DNA of 64,000 nucleotides from an uncultured Acidovorax sp. (GCA_913774955.1 CAJYKV010000009.1:53145-117144), one strand, 5' to 3'. Shown: positions 48,914 through 58,452, counted from the first letter of the stretch. Notes: generated from the sequence alone by a model not told the origin. A program made the numbers and translations.

Positions 48914-49582
48914 ATGACCGTGAAAGCCCGCTCCCTCCAGGACCTGCAACCGCTGCGCAAGGCGCTGGCCGAGGCCGCCGAGCGCGAAGCCCAGCGCCAG
49001 CGAGAGCGGCAGGAGGCGGCGCGCCGCGCCCGGGCCGAACGCATGCTGTTCCAGGATGCCGTGGGCCCGGTGCAGGCACTGCGCGGCATGCACGAGCGCC
49101 GCTGGCACGTGCCCGAGCCGCCCGAGCCGCAGCCGGTGCAGCGCGAACTCGACGAGGAACGCGTGCTGCGCGAATCCCTGAGCGACGAATTCGACGTGGG
49201 CACGCTGCTGGACGTGGACGACCAGCTCAGCTTCCGGCGCACCGGCATCGGCACCGACGTGACGCGCCGCCTGCGCGCGGGGCACTGGAGCATCCAGCGC
49301 CAGCTCGACCTGCACGGCCTGCGCACCGACGAGGCGCGCGAGGCCCTGGGCGAGTTCATCCGCCTCGCGCACCGCACGGGCCTGCGCTGCGTGCGGGTCG
49401 TGCACGGCAAGGGCCTGGGCTCTCCCGGCAAGACGCCGGTGCTCAAGTCCCGCGTGCAGCGCTGGCTGGTGCAGAAGAAGGAAGTGCTGGCCTTCGTGCA
49501 GGCCCGCCCGGCCGAGGGCGGCGCGGGGGCGCTGGTGGTGCTGCTGCAGCCGGGCCGGCGCCGCTTCGCGCAAGGGGGCTAG
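48914..49582 (+). CDS. Smr/MutS2-domain protein (predicted DNA/RNA nuclease)
   Basis: A 222-residue protein. The N-terminal part is a charged, helical coiled region (AEAAEREAQRQRERQEAARR). The C-terminal Smr domain (about 130-215) has LDLHGLRTDEAREAL and VVHGKGLGSPGKTPVLKSRV, the two family motifs (LDLHG and HGxGxG). Smr domains can be nicking endonucleases. The stop codon shares a CTAG with the stop of the convergent kinase gene. Confidence 0.94.
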   Translation: MTVKARSLQDLQPLRKALAEAAEREAQRQRERQEAARRARAERMLFQDAVGPVQALRGMHERRWHVPEPPEPQPVQRELDEERVLRESLSDEFDVGTLLDVDDQLSFRRTGIGTDVTRRLRAGHWSIQRQLDLHGLRTDEAREALGEFIRLAHRTGLRCVRVVHGKGLGSPGKTPVLKSRVQRWLVQKKEVLAFVQARPAEGGAGALVVLLQPGRRRFAQGG

Positions 49583-51021
49583 AGTACCAGCCCCCGCATC
49601 GCCAGCCGCACGCCCAGGCCGCGGAACGCGCTGCTCTTGTACAACTGCAGTTGCCCACCGTACGCCTGCACGATCTGGCTCGCGATCGCCAGACCCAGCC
49701 CGCTGCCCTGCACCGACTCGTCGAACCGCACGCCGCGCTGTCCCGCCGCCTGCAATTGCTCCGGCGTCATGCCCGGGCCGTCGTCTTCCACGTCCAGGCC
49801 GAGACAGGGCTGCCCGGCATGGGCGCTCTCCGAAGACAGCGACAGCGTCAGCCGCACGCGGGAGGCGGCCCACTTGCCGGCGTTGTCCAGCAGGTTGCCC
49901 AGCACCTCTTCCAGATCGGCCCGCTCGCCGCGCCACCGCAGGGCGCCCGGCACACGGTCGGCCAGTTCCCAGTCCAGTTCCTGCGCGGCATGCAGCCGCC
50001 GCATCATGTGCAGGATCTGCGCCGCGCACTCGCGCACATCCACCGCCTGCCCGCCGGCACCCGGGTGGGCGTGCAGCGCATCGCTCAGGGTGCGGGCCTG
50101 GTAACGGTCCACCAGCTGCGCCATCGCCTCCACCTGCTGCCGGACCTCGCCGCTCGGAACGTGGGGCTGCGCACTCGCCTGGGCGCTCAGCAGCGCCAGG
50201 GGTTTCTTGAGCGCATGGTTCAGATCCACCGCATGGGCGCGTGCGCGGGCCACCACGTGCGCGTTGTGGGCCAGCAGGCCCGACAGCTCGTTCTGCAGCG
50301 GCTGCAGGTCCCTGCCCGTGGGGGCGGCCAAGTGCCGCGCCACGTCGCCCCCCGCGCCCTGGGGGTCGCGGAGCGCCGCCAGCAGCGCCTCCAGACGGCG
50401 CAGCGGCGCGAGCCCCACGCGCACCTGCAGCCACGCCAGCACGCCCGCCAGCGCCAGCAGCATCCATCCGGCCAGCAGCAGGTTGCGATCGATCTGCCGC
50501 ACGCTGCTCTGCAGCTGCGCCGCGGGGCCATACACGGTGAGCGCCACGGGCGCGTCGAACGGACCCAGCGCGACGGGCACGGTGAGTGCCAGCAGCGGCT
50601 CCTGCTGGGGGCCCGTGGCCGCATGGAGCACGGCCGATCCAGGCACGGGGCGGTCGTCCGTGGGCAGGCGGTCCATGTCCCAGAGCGAGCGCGAGCGCAG
50701 CACCTCGCGGCCCGCATCGGCGCGCCAGTACCAGCCGGCGTAGATGGCGCTGAATTCGTCCGCGCCGCCCGCGGCCTCGCGGAGCACGCCCTGCGCATCG
50801 CGCTGCAGCCGGGCGCCCACGCGCTGGGCCTTGTCGCGCAGCGACTGCTCGAAGCTGTCCAGCAGGCTGCGGTGCATCTGGCCGCGCAGCCACAGCCCGC
50901 CGCTGGACACCAGCAGCAGCATGGGGATGAGCACCAGCAGCGCGATGCGCGTCGCCATGGGCCACTGGGCCACTTTCAGCGCCCAGGCGGAGCTTGTTTC
51001 CCGTGCCTCAGCCATCCGCAT
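49579..51021 (-). CDS. Two-component sensor histidine kinase
   Basis: A 480-residue membrane kinase. Membrane helices lie at about 24-42 (IALLVLIPMLLLVSSGG) and 178-198 (LLLAGWMLLALAGVLAW) around a periplasmic sensor. The phospho-acceptor box is DLNHALKKPLALL near 270, a variant H-box with NH in place of the common HEL/HDL. The N-box is LEEVLGNLLDNAGKWA, followed by GPGM and GSGLGLAIASQIV. The start overlaps the response-regulator gene by 14 bases, so they form one operon. The signal is unknown, but linkage to two PepSY proteins suggests envelope monitoring. Confidence 0.94.
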   Translation of the reverse strand: MRMAEARETSSAWALKVAQWPMATRIALLVLIPMLLLVSSGGLWLRGQMHRSLLDSFEQSLRDKAQRVGARLQRDAQGVLREAAGGADEFSAIYAGWYWRADAGREVLRSRSLWDMDRLPTDDRPVPGSAVLHAATGPQQEPLLALTVPVALGPFDAPVALTVYGPAAQLQSSVRQIDRNLLLAGWMLLALAGVLAWLQVRVGLAPLRRLEALLAALRDPQGAGGDVARHLAAPTGRDLQPLQNELSGLLAHNAHVVARARAHAVDLNHALKKPLALLSAQASAQPHVPSGEVRQQVEAMAQLVDRYQARTLSDALHAHPGAGGQAVDVRECAAQILHMMRRLHAAQELDWELADRVPGALRWRGERADLEEVLGNLLDNAGKWAASRVRLTLSLSSESAHAGQPCLGLDVEDDGPGMTPEQLQAAGQRGVRFDESVQGSGLGLAIASQIVQAYGGQLQLYKSSAFRGLGVRLAMRGLVL

Positions 51022-51682
51022 CGGCCGCCACGAGCCTGAAACCCTGGCCGCGTTCCGTCACCAGCTGCGGCGCGCCGCCGAGCTTGCGGCGGATGCGGCC
51101 GATCAGCACGTCCAGCGTGTTGGAGTCCGGGTCGAGGTCACGGGCGTAGACGTGCTCGGCGATGTCGGTGCGCGTGAGCAGCTTGCCCGGATGGTGGATG
51201 AAGTACGCCAGGATCTTGTGCTCCTGCGCGGTGAGCTGCAGCGCCTGCCCGTGGAGCGCGAAACGGCCCTGCACCACGTCGTACGCCAGCGGGCCCGAAC
51301 GCAGCGTCGCGGCGGCCGAACCGGCCGTGCGGCGCAGCATGGCGCGCAGCCGCAGCACCACCTCGTCCACCAGGAACGGCTTGGTCAGGTAATCGTCGGC
51401 GCCCGCGTTGAACCCGGCGAGCTTGTCGCTCCAGCGGTTTCGCGCCGTGAGCACCAGCACGGGCCATCCCCGGCCGGCCTCGCGCCAGTCGTGCAGCACG
51501 CTCAGGCCGTCCTTGCGCGGCAGGCCCAGGTCGAGCACCGCGGCGCTGTAGGCCTCCACGCTGCCGGCGAACGACGCGGATTCGCCGTCGTGCTCCACAT
51601 CCACCGCGAAGCCTGCGGCCTCCAGCGCTTCGCGCAGCTGCCGCGCCAGCGCCGCATCGTCTTCCACCACCAGTACGCGCAT
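51008..51682 (-). CDS. OmpR/PhoB family response regulator
   Basis: A 224-residue response regulator. The receiver domain (1-115) has the acidic pair EDD, the phospho-aspartate in AAVLDLGLPRKDG (about Asp52), Thr in VLVLTARNR and Lys in YLTKPF. The C-terminal winged helix (about 125-220) ends in NTLDVLIGRIRRKLGG and RGQGFRLVA. The ATG at 51682 shares its A with the stop of the PepSY gene upstream. It is the partner of the following kinase. Confidence 0.97.
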   Translation of the reverse strand: MRVLVVEDDAALARQLREALEAAGFAVDVEHDGESASFAGSVEAYSAAVLDLGLPRKDGLSVLHDWREAGRGWPVLVLTARNRWSDKLAGFNAGADDYLTKPFLVDEVVLRLRAMLRRTAGSAAATLRSGPLAYDVVQGRFALHGQALQLTAQEHKILAYFIHHPGKLLTRTDIAEHVYARDLDPDSNTLDVLIGRIRRKLGGAPQLVTERGQGFRLVAADADG

Positions 51683-52419
51683 CAGTCGTCGTCCACTTTC
51701 TGCCGCGTCACTTCCAGCGTGGCGGCATCCACTTCCAGTTCCAGTTTGAAGCCGTTGGGCTGCAGCAGCTCGACACTGTAGTAGGGGCGGCGCCGGTGGT
51801 CGGTCTCGAGTTCCACCTCCAGCACCAGCCCGGAGAATTTCGGCGGCAGCGATTCGAGCAGGGTGGCCATGGATTTCGGCGGGGCCTGCGGGACGGAGGC
51901 ATCGGGCGGGTGCAGCACCTCGCCGGTGCGCACGTCCAGCAGCAGCTTCATCTCGCCCGCGGGCCGTTCCGAGAGCTTGACCTCGTACACCGCCTTGCCC
52001 TGGGAATCGCGCTCGAATTCGGCGTTCACCACGCGCGCGCCGTATTTCTGCTCCAACTGCCGGATGTAGCGGGCCATCTGCGCCGGCGGCACGGGCTGCG
52101 TGGGCCATTCGCGCTCCTGCGCCACCACCGCGCCGGTGGCCGCGTCCACCAGTACCTCGTGCTTCTCGCCACGCGCATCGATGACCTTGATCTCGTAGCG
52201 GAGTTCGCCCTTGCGGCCCCGCTTGGTCTCCACCTCGATGACGCGGCCCCCGTATTTGCGGCCGATGTCCGCGATGATGCTGTTCAGGGGTTTGAGCTGT
52301 CCGGCGAGCACGCCGCGCCGCGCGGCGTCCTGCTCGGCGGCGGGCGCCTGCACGCACGCGAGCGCCGCCGCGGCGAGGGCCGCGGCCCGCAGGAAGGCGC
52401 CCCGGGTCGGTCGTGTCAT
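51682..52419 (-). CDS. Periplasmic PepSY domain protein
   Basis: A 245-residue exported protein (signal AAALAAAALACVQAPAA). It contains several PepSY-type repeats of about 60 residues: RRGVLAGQLKPLNSI to ATGAVVAQE, then VVNAEFERDSQGKAVYEVKL to RTGEVLHPP, then LVLEVELETDHRRRPYYSVE to ATLEVTRQKVDDD. PepSY domains are small modules linked to peptidase inhibition or sensing at the envelope. It is first in the operon with the two-component system and may modulate its kinase. Confidence 0.9.
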   Translation of the reverse strand: MTRPTRGAFLRAAALAAAALACVQAPAAEQDAARRGVLAGQLKPLNSIIADIGRKYGGRVIEVETKRGRKGELRYEIKVIDARGEKHEVLVDAATGAVVAQEREWPTQPVPPAQMARYIRQLEQKYGARVVNAEFERDSQGKAVYEVKLSERPAGEMKLLLDVRTGEVLHPPDASVPQAPPKSMATLLESLPPKFSGLVLEVELETDHRRRPYYSVELLQPNGFKLELEVDAATLEVTRQKVDDD

Positions 52420-52542
52420 CGCGCGATTATTGCGGCCCGCATTAAACGGCCCATGAACGGGCGCTTCACGGTGGATTTAGGGACCGCGGCCCACACTGCC
52501 GCCATCCCTGACCTAACCCACCCGACACCGAAAGGAAGCACC

Positions 52543-53190
52543 GTGAAAAAGAAGACCCTCGTGACGCTCGCTCTCTCCGCCGCGGCGGCCACCGCCCTGC
52601 CTTCCCTGGCCTGGGCCCTGACCGCCTCCGAGGCCGTGGAGGTGATGGCACGCCACCAGTACGTGGCGCCGCACGATCTGCAGAAGCAGTACGGCTACTG
52701 GACGGCGAAGGCCGTCTCCAACGACGGGGCCCGTGCCACCGTGCTGGTGAAGGACGCCGACGGCAGCTTCACCGCCGTGCGCAAGAACGAGATCGGCGGC
52801 GGGCTGCCCGGCGTAGAGCAGGTGACGCAAAAGCTGCGCGCCGCCGGCTTCGCCGTCGTCTACGACGTGGAACTGGACGACGGCTTCTGGGAAGCCAAGG
52901 CCCGCACGTCGGCCTATCAGGGCGAGAAGGTGGAATTCGTGCTGCACCCCACGACGCTCGAAGTGCTGAGCCAGGTGGGCCGCAGCGGCGGCACGGTGAA
53001 CGGCCAGCCGATCCTGAGCGCGGACCAGGTGCGCCAGGCGCTGCAGGTGGCGGGCTACACCCGCATCCGCGACGTGGACTACGACGACGGCTTCTGGGAG
53101 GCCGAGGCCACCAATGCCGCCCACCTGCCGGTGGAGCTGCGCGTGGAGCCCACCACGGGCAAGGTGCTGCGCGAGAAGCTGGACGACTGA
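52543..53190 (+). CDS. Exported PepSY domain protein, divergent partner
   Basis: A 215-residue exported protein started at GTG 52543, with AAAGGAAG just before it; the upstream ATG frame at 52453 would put 30 residues before a clear signal peptide (KKKTLVTLALSAAAATALPS). Two similar PepSY units are present: YDVELDDGFWEAKARTSAYQ and RDVDYDDGFWEAEATNAAHL, each followed by a TTLEVL or TTGKVL turn. The repetition points to internal duplication. It is divergent from the PepSY/two-component operon and is a likely target of it. Confidence 0.9.
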   Translation: MKKKTLVTLALSAAAATALPSLAWALTASEAVEVMARHQYVAPHDLQKQYGYWTAKAVSNDGARATVLVKDADGSFTAVRKNEIGGGLPGVEQVTQKLRAAGFAVVYDVELDDGFWEAKARTSAYQGEKVEFVLHPTTLEVLSQVGRSGGTVNGQPILSADQVRQALQVAGYTRIRDVDYDDGFWEAEATNAAHLPVELRVEPTTGKVLREKLDD

Positions 53191-53207
53191 CGCTGACCAG
53201 GCGAAGG

Positions 53208-53246
53208 AAAACGGCGCCGGCGGCCCGAACAGGCCGCCGGCGCCGT
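53208..53246 (-). terminator. Strong hairpin terminator between PepSY and cpdB genes
   Basis: A perfect 15-bp stem (53211-53225 with 53232-53246, six-base loop CGAACA) lies between convergent genes. On the minus strand it is followed by a short T-run (TTTT), making an intrinsic terminator for cpdB; the plus side lacks a T-run. Confidence 0.85.
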
Positions 53247-53272
53247 CAGCAGGATGCCTGCCGCCCTCCGTG

Positions 53273-55336
53273 TTACTTCGACAGGTCGACCGCGTACTTC
53301 GACGTGCCCTTGCCCGAACCATCGTCCGCGGCCAGCACGGAGACGTTCGACAGGCCAGCCGCCTGCGCCACGGGCAGGCCGTTGGCGCCGGAGGTGAACA
53401 CCACCGGGCCGGCGGTCTTCACCTTCGTGAAGCGCCAGCTCTTGGCGCTGCCATTGGCCGTGCGGGTCACGGACGGGTTCTTGCGGATGTAGTCGATCAC
53501 CACGTCGCGGTTCGCGTCGGGCGACGCCCAGATCGTGCCGGAGCCGTCCAGCTTGTCGATGAAGCTCTTGCCGCTGGTGGCGCGGTAGTTGTTCGTGGCG
53601 ATCACGAACTCCTGCGCCGGGTCGATCGCCTGGCCCTTGTAGGTCAGGTTCCTGATGCGGCTGCCGACGGCCTGGGTGACGTCGATCTCGTACTGCACGT
53701 CGGCCGTGGTGAACATGTCGAAGTTGTAGCCCGGGAAGGTACTGATCAGCGCCTGCTCGGAGGCCTTGGCCGGGTCGATCTGGTTGAAGCGCTTGGCAGC
53801 GGCCTCCAGCCAGTTCTTCACGTCCGCGCCGTTCACCTTCACCGCGTACACGGTGTTCGGGTAGAGGTACAGGTCGGCCGCGTTGAAGATCGCGAGCGGG
53901 CCCACGGCCACGTCGGTGTAGTCTGCGCCGCCCTGGAAGCCGGACTTGAAGGGCGCGCTCACCGACAGGACCGGCAGGCTCTTGTACTGCGGCAGGTTGG
54001 CCTGGATGTAGGCCGACACGTAGGCCTGCTGCGCCTGGTTCACGATCTGGATCGCGCCCGGATCACCGACGTCGGCGAACAGCGTGCTCATGCGGAAATC
54101 CGTGTTGCCGATCGGCGTCTTCACGTAGCCGATGGTGGCCTGGTGCTGCGTCTCGATCAGCGGCGCGATGCTGCTGTCGGCATCCACGAACACGGCCTTG
54201 CCCGCGGCGTCCTTGCCGGTCTGGATGTTGCGCAGCTCGCTCTTCGATGCGCTCCTGTCCACGGACCAGGCCTTGCCGTCCCACTTCATCTTGAGGCTGA
54301 TGACGCCCAGCGCCTTGCCCCACGAGCTGGCCATCACGGCCGGCACGCCGTTGATGGTGCCGGCCTTGTTGTCCACGCCCGCCTGGGTGTAGGCCGGGGT
54401 GGCGGCCGTGTCGGGGAACACGCTGTGCTGGTGGCCCATCACCATCGCGTCGATGCCCGACACCTTCGAGAGGTACAGGCCCGGGTTCTCCATCGTGGCC
54501 GAATACGGGCCGGAGTCCAGGCCGCCGTGCAGCAGCGCCACGACCACGTCGGCCCCCTTGGCGCGCAGCTCCGGCACGTACTTGGTGGCGGCCTCGACGG
54601 CGCCTTCCGTGTAGACCTTGCCTTCCAGGTAGCGCTTGTCCCAGTTCATGATGCCGGGCGTGGTGAAGCCGATCACGCCGATCCTGATCGGCAGCTTCAC
54701 CTCCTTGCCGTCGGAGCCGGTGGCGACCACGGTTTTCTCGATCAGCGTGTAGGGCTGGACCAGCGGCTGGCGGGTCTTGCTGCTGTACACGTTGGCGAGC
54801 ACCGTGGGGTAGCCCGCACCGGCGCACTTCACGGTGGGATCGACGCCGTCGACCTGCATGCCGCCGCCCAGCACCTGGTTCAGGAACGGCAGGCCGTAGT
54901 TGAACTCGTGGTTGCCCAGCGTGCCCACGTCGAAGCCCAGGGCGCCCATCGCCTTGTACATCGAGAGCTGCTGGTTGCACGGGATCGTCTTCACCACCGC
55001 TTCGTAGTCGGCCAGCGCCGTGCCCTGGATGGTGTCGCCGTTGTCCACCAGCAGCGTGTTCGGAAATTCCTTGCGGGCTTGGCGCACCAGCGTGGCCGTG
55101 CGCTCGAAACCATACGACTTGTCTTCCGACAGCTTGAAGTAGTCGTAGCTGCGCACGTTGAAATGCAGGTCAGTGGTTTCCAGCACGGCCAGCGTGGCGG
55201 TGGCCGGCTGGCTGCTGGAGAAGCCGCCGTCGCCACCGCCGCCGCAGGCTGCCAGGAACAGCGAGGGGATGGCGCACAGGGCGATCACGGGCAACCGGGG
55301 CCGGCGGGGAGCGGTGGAGATGAAATGCGCAGACAT
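53273..55336 (-). CDS. cpdB: Periplasmic 2',3'-cyclic-nucleotide 2'-phosphodiesterase/5'-nucleotidase family lipoprotein
   Basis: A 687-residue metallophosphoesterase of the UshA/CpdB family that hydrolyses nucleotides or cyclic nucleotides in the periplasm. A lipoprotein signal (PSLFLAAC, Cys31) is followed by a glycine-rich stretch. Metal-binding motifs are ETTDLHFN (Asp56, His58), LLVDNGDTIQG, GTLGNHEFNYG, VVALLHGG and MVMGHQHS. The C-terminal nucleotide-binding domain has VSAPFKSGFQGGADYTDVAV and FVIATNNYRATSGK. The DLHFN motif and overall layout favour CpdB over UshA; exact substrate is inferred. Confidence 0.88.
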   Translation of the reverse strand: MSAHFISTAPRRPRLPVIALCAIPSLFLAACGGGGDGGFSSSQPATATLAVLETTDLHFNVRSYDYFKLSEDKSYGFERTATLVRQARKEFPNTLLVDNGDTIQGTALADYEAVVKTIPCNQQLSMYKAMGALGFDVGTLGNHEFNYGLPFLNQVLGGGMQVDGVDPTVKCAGAGYPTVLANVYSSKTRQPLVQPYTLIEKTVVATGSDGKEVKLPIRIGVIGFTTPGIMNWDKRYLEGKVYTEGAVEAATKYVPELRAKGADVVVALLHGGLDSGPYSATMENPGLYLSKVSGIDAMVMGHQHSVFPDTAATPAYTQAGVDNKAGTINGVPAVMASSWGKALGVISLKMKWDGKAWSVDRSASKSELRNIQTGKDAAGKAVFVDADSSIAPLIETQHQATIGYVKTPIGNTDFRMSTLFADVGDPGAIQIVNQAQQAYVSAYIQANLPQYKSLPVLSVSAPFKSGFQGGADYTDVAVGPLAIFNAADLYLYPNTVYAVKVNGADVKNWLEAAAKRFNQIDPAKASEQALISTFPGYNFDMFTTADVQYEIDVTQAVGSRIRNLTYKGQAIDPAQEFVIATNNYRATSGKSFIDKLDGSGTIWASPDANRDVVIDYIRKNPSVTRTANGSAKSWRFTKVKTAGPVVFTSGANGLPVAQAAGLSNVSVLAADDGSGKGTSKYAVDLSK

Positions 55337-55553
55337 GTGGGAGTTCGGGTTACGAAAGCCGCCAGTGTTGGGGCTGCATGTGACATCGCCATGACGCCAT
55401 GCCGGAGCTGCATGAACCTGTCGCCTTCTTCACGCTTTTGGCGGCATCCCGCAAACATTTGGATGCAATTCGACCCGGCAAGGCAGCTCATCCGCAGGCG
55501 CGGCGCCCCATAATCCGCGCCAACAAAAATAACGGCTGGAAACAGTTGACCGC

Positions 55554-57908
55554 ATGACGAACCGTCGCGTAACCATTCAAACGCCTTTGGGAGGGGCCCT
55601 GCAGTTCCGGCAGCTACAGGGGGAAGAGGCGCTCTCGGCGCTCTATGCCCTGGAGATCGATCTGCTTTCCAAGGACAAGGGCATCGATCCGAAGGCCCTG
55701 CTCGGGCTCGGCGCGACCGTCGTCGTCGAGACCGAGGGCCTGGGCCGCCGCTACATCGACGGCATCGTCACCGGCTTCGGCATGCGCGGGCAGGACACGT
55801 CCGCCCAGTTCGCCTACCGGCTCACGCTGCAGCCCTGGCTGTGGCTCGCCACGCGCCGCACGGATTTCCGCATCTTCCAGGAAATGGACGTGCCGGCCAT
55901 CGTCACGCAGGTGCTCTCGCGCTACGGCCGGCCCTTCGTGCAGCGCCTCACGCGCGGCTACCGCACGCGGCCCTACACCGTGCAGTACCACGAGAGCGAC
56001 TACCAATTCGTCGCGCGGCTCTGCGAATCGGAGGGCATCTACTGGTTCGTGGAGCACGCCAGCGGCAGCCACACGGTGGTCTTCGCCGACGACGTGGTCG
56101 GCTCGCACGCGCCGCTGCCCGGCGGCCACGCGATCCCCTTCTACCCGCCGGGCAAGTCGGCGATCGCCGACCGCGAACACATCCACGCCTGGCGCATGGG
56201 TCAGAACGTCGCGCCCGGCCGCGCCTACCTGGACGACTACGACTTCACCAAGCCGCGCGCCGACCTGTCGGAGATGCGCCAGTCGCCCCCGGGCCATGCG
56301 CACGACGCCTACGAGCGCTACGAATGGCCGGGCGGCTACACCGAATTCACCGATGGCGAGACCTACACCCGGCTGCACATGGAGGAAGGCATGGCGGCCC
56401 GCGAACGGGCGCATGCCGAACTGAACAAGCGCAGCATCGCCCCGGGCTACACCATCGTGCTGGAGAACTACCCGCGCGCGGACCAGAACCGGCAGTACCT
56501 CGTCACCCGCGTGCACTACCACCTGGAAGAGAACGTGCAGGCCACGCAGGGCACGGGCGGCGTCGGGCAGACGCAGGCCGGCTCGGTGCAGAAGTTCCGC
56601 ATGGAGGTGCATCCCACCTCCGTGCCCTACCGCCCGCGGGTGGCCACCCCGCGCCCGCGCACCACCGGCCCGCAGACCGCCGTGGTGGTGGGCCCGCCCG
56701 GCGAGGAGATCTGGACCGACCAGTACGGCCGCGTGAAGGTGCAGTTCCACTGGGACCGCATCGGCGCGATGAACGAGAACTCCAGCTGCTGGGTCCGCGT
56801 CTCCACCAATTGGGCCGGCCCCGGCTTCGGCGCCGTGTTCACGCCGCGCATCGGAATGGAAGTTATCGTGGATTTCCTGAACGGGGACCCGGACTATCCG
56901 ATCATCCTGGGCTGCGTCTACAACGCCGCCAACATGCCGCCCTGGGGCCTGCCGGGCAATGCCACGCAATCCGGCATCAAAACCAATTCGAGCAAGGGCG
57001 GCGCGGCCGGCGACGGCATGAAGAACGGCGGCGGCGACGCCAACGCGATCCGCTTCGAGGACAAGAAGGGCGCGGAGCAGCTGTGGCTGCATGCGCAGAA
57101 GGACCAGCTCACCGAAGTCGAGAACGATGAGGACAAGTGGGTGGGTCAGGACCGCCGGAAAACCATCGACCGCGACGAGACGAACGTCATCCACCGCGAC
57201 CGTACGGAGACCGTCGACCGGAACGAGAAGATCACGGTGCATGGCTGGCGGACCGAGGAAGTGGATGGCGACGAGACCATCACGATCCACTCCAACCGCA
57301 AGGAACGGGTGGACCACGACGAGACCATCAGCATCGGCGACAACCGCCGGGAAGACGTGGGCATCGACGAGACGGTGTCCATCGGAAAGAACCGCACCAA
57401 AAACATCGGCCGCAACGAGAAGGACAAGATCGGCAGCAATTGGTCGATCAAGGTCGGGAAGATGAAGACCGAGACCGTCGGCATCGCCTACATGCAGAAC
57501 GTCGGCGTGGGGCGGATGGAGAACGTGGGCGTGGCCTACAACCTCAACGTGGGAGCCATGATGGCCACCGTGGTCGGGAGCACGCAGACCACGACGGTCG
57601 GCAGCGACCAGTCCACCACGGTCGGAACGAAATACGCCCTCAGCGTGGGCGGCGGCGGGGGAGGTGGCGGCGGCGCGGCGGCGGCCGGGGGCCCCAAGAA
57701 CATCGTCGCGTCCTCCAAGGGCTCCTCGGGCTCGGGGGGCGGTGGTTCCAACATCACCATGGATGCACAGAGCGTGTCGATCACAGTCGGCAGCAGCAGC
57801 CTCGTGCTCAAAGCGGACGGGACCATCACGCTCAACGGCAAAGACATCACCTTCGTCGGCGAGAACAAGATCCTCTCCGTCAGCCCGCAGGTCCGGGACA
57901 ACGACTGA
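55554..57908 (+). CDS. vgrG: Type VI secretion system tip protein VgrG
   Basis: A 784-residue VgrG spike. The gp27-like part (about 1-380) has QFRQLQGEEALSALYALEID and ESDYQFVARLCESEGIYWFV. The gp5 OB-fold follows with EEIWTDQYGRVKVQFHWDR and STNWAGPGFGAVFTPRIGME near 390-445. From about 533 to 700 there are about 21 octapeptide repeats (pattern x-x-x-x-V/I-G/D-x-x, for example RTETVDRN, ETITIHSN, RREDVGID), the triple-stranded beta-helix of the needle. A glycine run near 700-709 and a Gly/Ser linker interrupt it before a last strand set (ITLNGKDITFVGENK). No extra effector domain is fused; cargo is supplied by the genes that follow. Confidence 0.97.
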   Translation: MTNRRVTIQTPLGGALQFRQLQGEEALSALYALEIDLLSKDKGIDPKALLGLGATVVVETEGLGRRYIDGIVTGFGMRGQDTSAQFAYRLTLQPWLWLATRRTDFRIFQEMDVPAIVTQVLSRYGRPFVQRLTRGYRTRPYTVQYHESDYQFVARLCESEGIYWFVEHASGSHTVVFADDVVGSHAPLPGGHAIPFYPPGKSAIADREHIHAWRMGQNVAPGRAYLDDYDFTKPRADLSEMRQSPPGHAHDAYERYEWPGGYTEFTDGETYTRLHMEEGMAARERAHAELNKRSIAPGYTIVLENYPRADQNRQYLVTRVHYHLEENVQATQGTGGVGQTQAGSVQKFRMEVHPTSVPYRPRVATPRPRTTGPQTAVVVGPPGEEIWTDQYGRVKVQFHWDRIGAMNENSSCWVRVSTNWAGPGFGAVFTPRIGMEVIVDFLNGDPDYPIILGCVYNAANMPPWGLPGNATQSGIKTNSSKGGAAGDGMKNGGGDANAIRFEDKKGAEQLWLHAQKDQLTEVENDEDKWVGQDRRKTIDRDETNVIHRDRTETVDRNEKITVHGWRTEEVDGDETITIHSNRKERVDHDETISIGDNRREDVGIDETVSIGKNRTKNIGRNEKDKIGSNWSIKVGKMKTETVGIAYMQNVGVGRMENVGVAYNLNVGAMMATVVGSTQTTTVGSDQSTTVGTKYALSVGGGGGGGGGAAAAGGPKNIVASSKGSSGSGGGGSNITMDAQSVSITVGSSSLVLKADGTITLNGKDITFVGENKILSVSPQVRDND

Positions 57909-57963
57909 CACCGGCTCCGCTTCGGCGGCCGCTCGTGCCGATTCGCTTCAGATTGCATCCACC

Positions 57964-58452
57964 ATGGCCATTCCACAACGAAACACCTCTGTTGCTGCGG
58001 CGCCCGTTCAAGGGCCCATGCGCGCCGGGAAAATCCTCCGCATCGACTCGGGCGGCGCAGCGATCGTCGAGATCGATGGCCAAGCCATCCCCGCGGAGAT
58101 CGCGACGCATCTGCCCTGGCCCGTCCCCGGACAGCGGGTGGCCGTCATGCAGGATGCCGAAGCGCCGGCACTGATCCTGGCCGCCTACCCCCTGCGTGAC
58201 GCGGCAGCCGCGTCCCACGGCCAGGACGGCGGCATCGAGGCCGCGGGCGTGGGCTTCGACCCTGCGACCGGCACCCTCCGCATCCACGCCCAGCGCCTGG
58301 ACCTGAAAGCGCTCGGGTCCGTCGAGATCCGCTGCGGCGACTCCGTGCTCCGTTTCAACGCACAGGGAAGCGTGGTGCTGGAAGCCCAGGCCATCACGCA
58401 GTCCGCCATCGGTCCCTATCGGATCGAGGGCGCATCCATCGACCTGAACTGA
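57964..58452 (+). CDS. DUF6484-like T6SS accessory protein
   Basis: A 162-residue protein that follows vgrG by 55 bases. It opens with a segment of GKILRIDSGGAAIVEIDGQA and LPWPVPGQRVAVMQDA, an OB-fold-like barrel, and ends in a beta-helix-like stretch (LDLKALGSVEIRCGDSVLRF). This is the pattern of DUF6484 proteins found next to VgrG genes. It may cap or extend the spike, or load cargo. Function is inferred from position. Confidence 0.8.
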   Translation: MAIPQRNTSVAAAPVQGPMRAGKILRIDSGGAAIVEIDGQAIPAEIATHLPWPVPGQRVAVMQDAEAPALILAAYPLRDAAAASHGQDGGIEAAGVGFDPATGTLRIHAQRLDLKALGSVEIRCGDSVLRFNAQGSVVLEAQAITQSAIGPYRIEGASIDLN

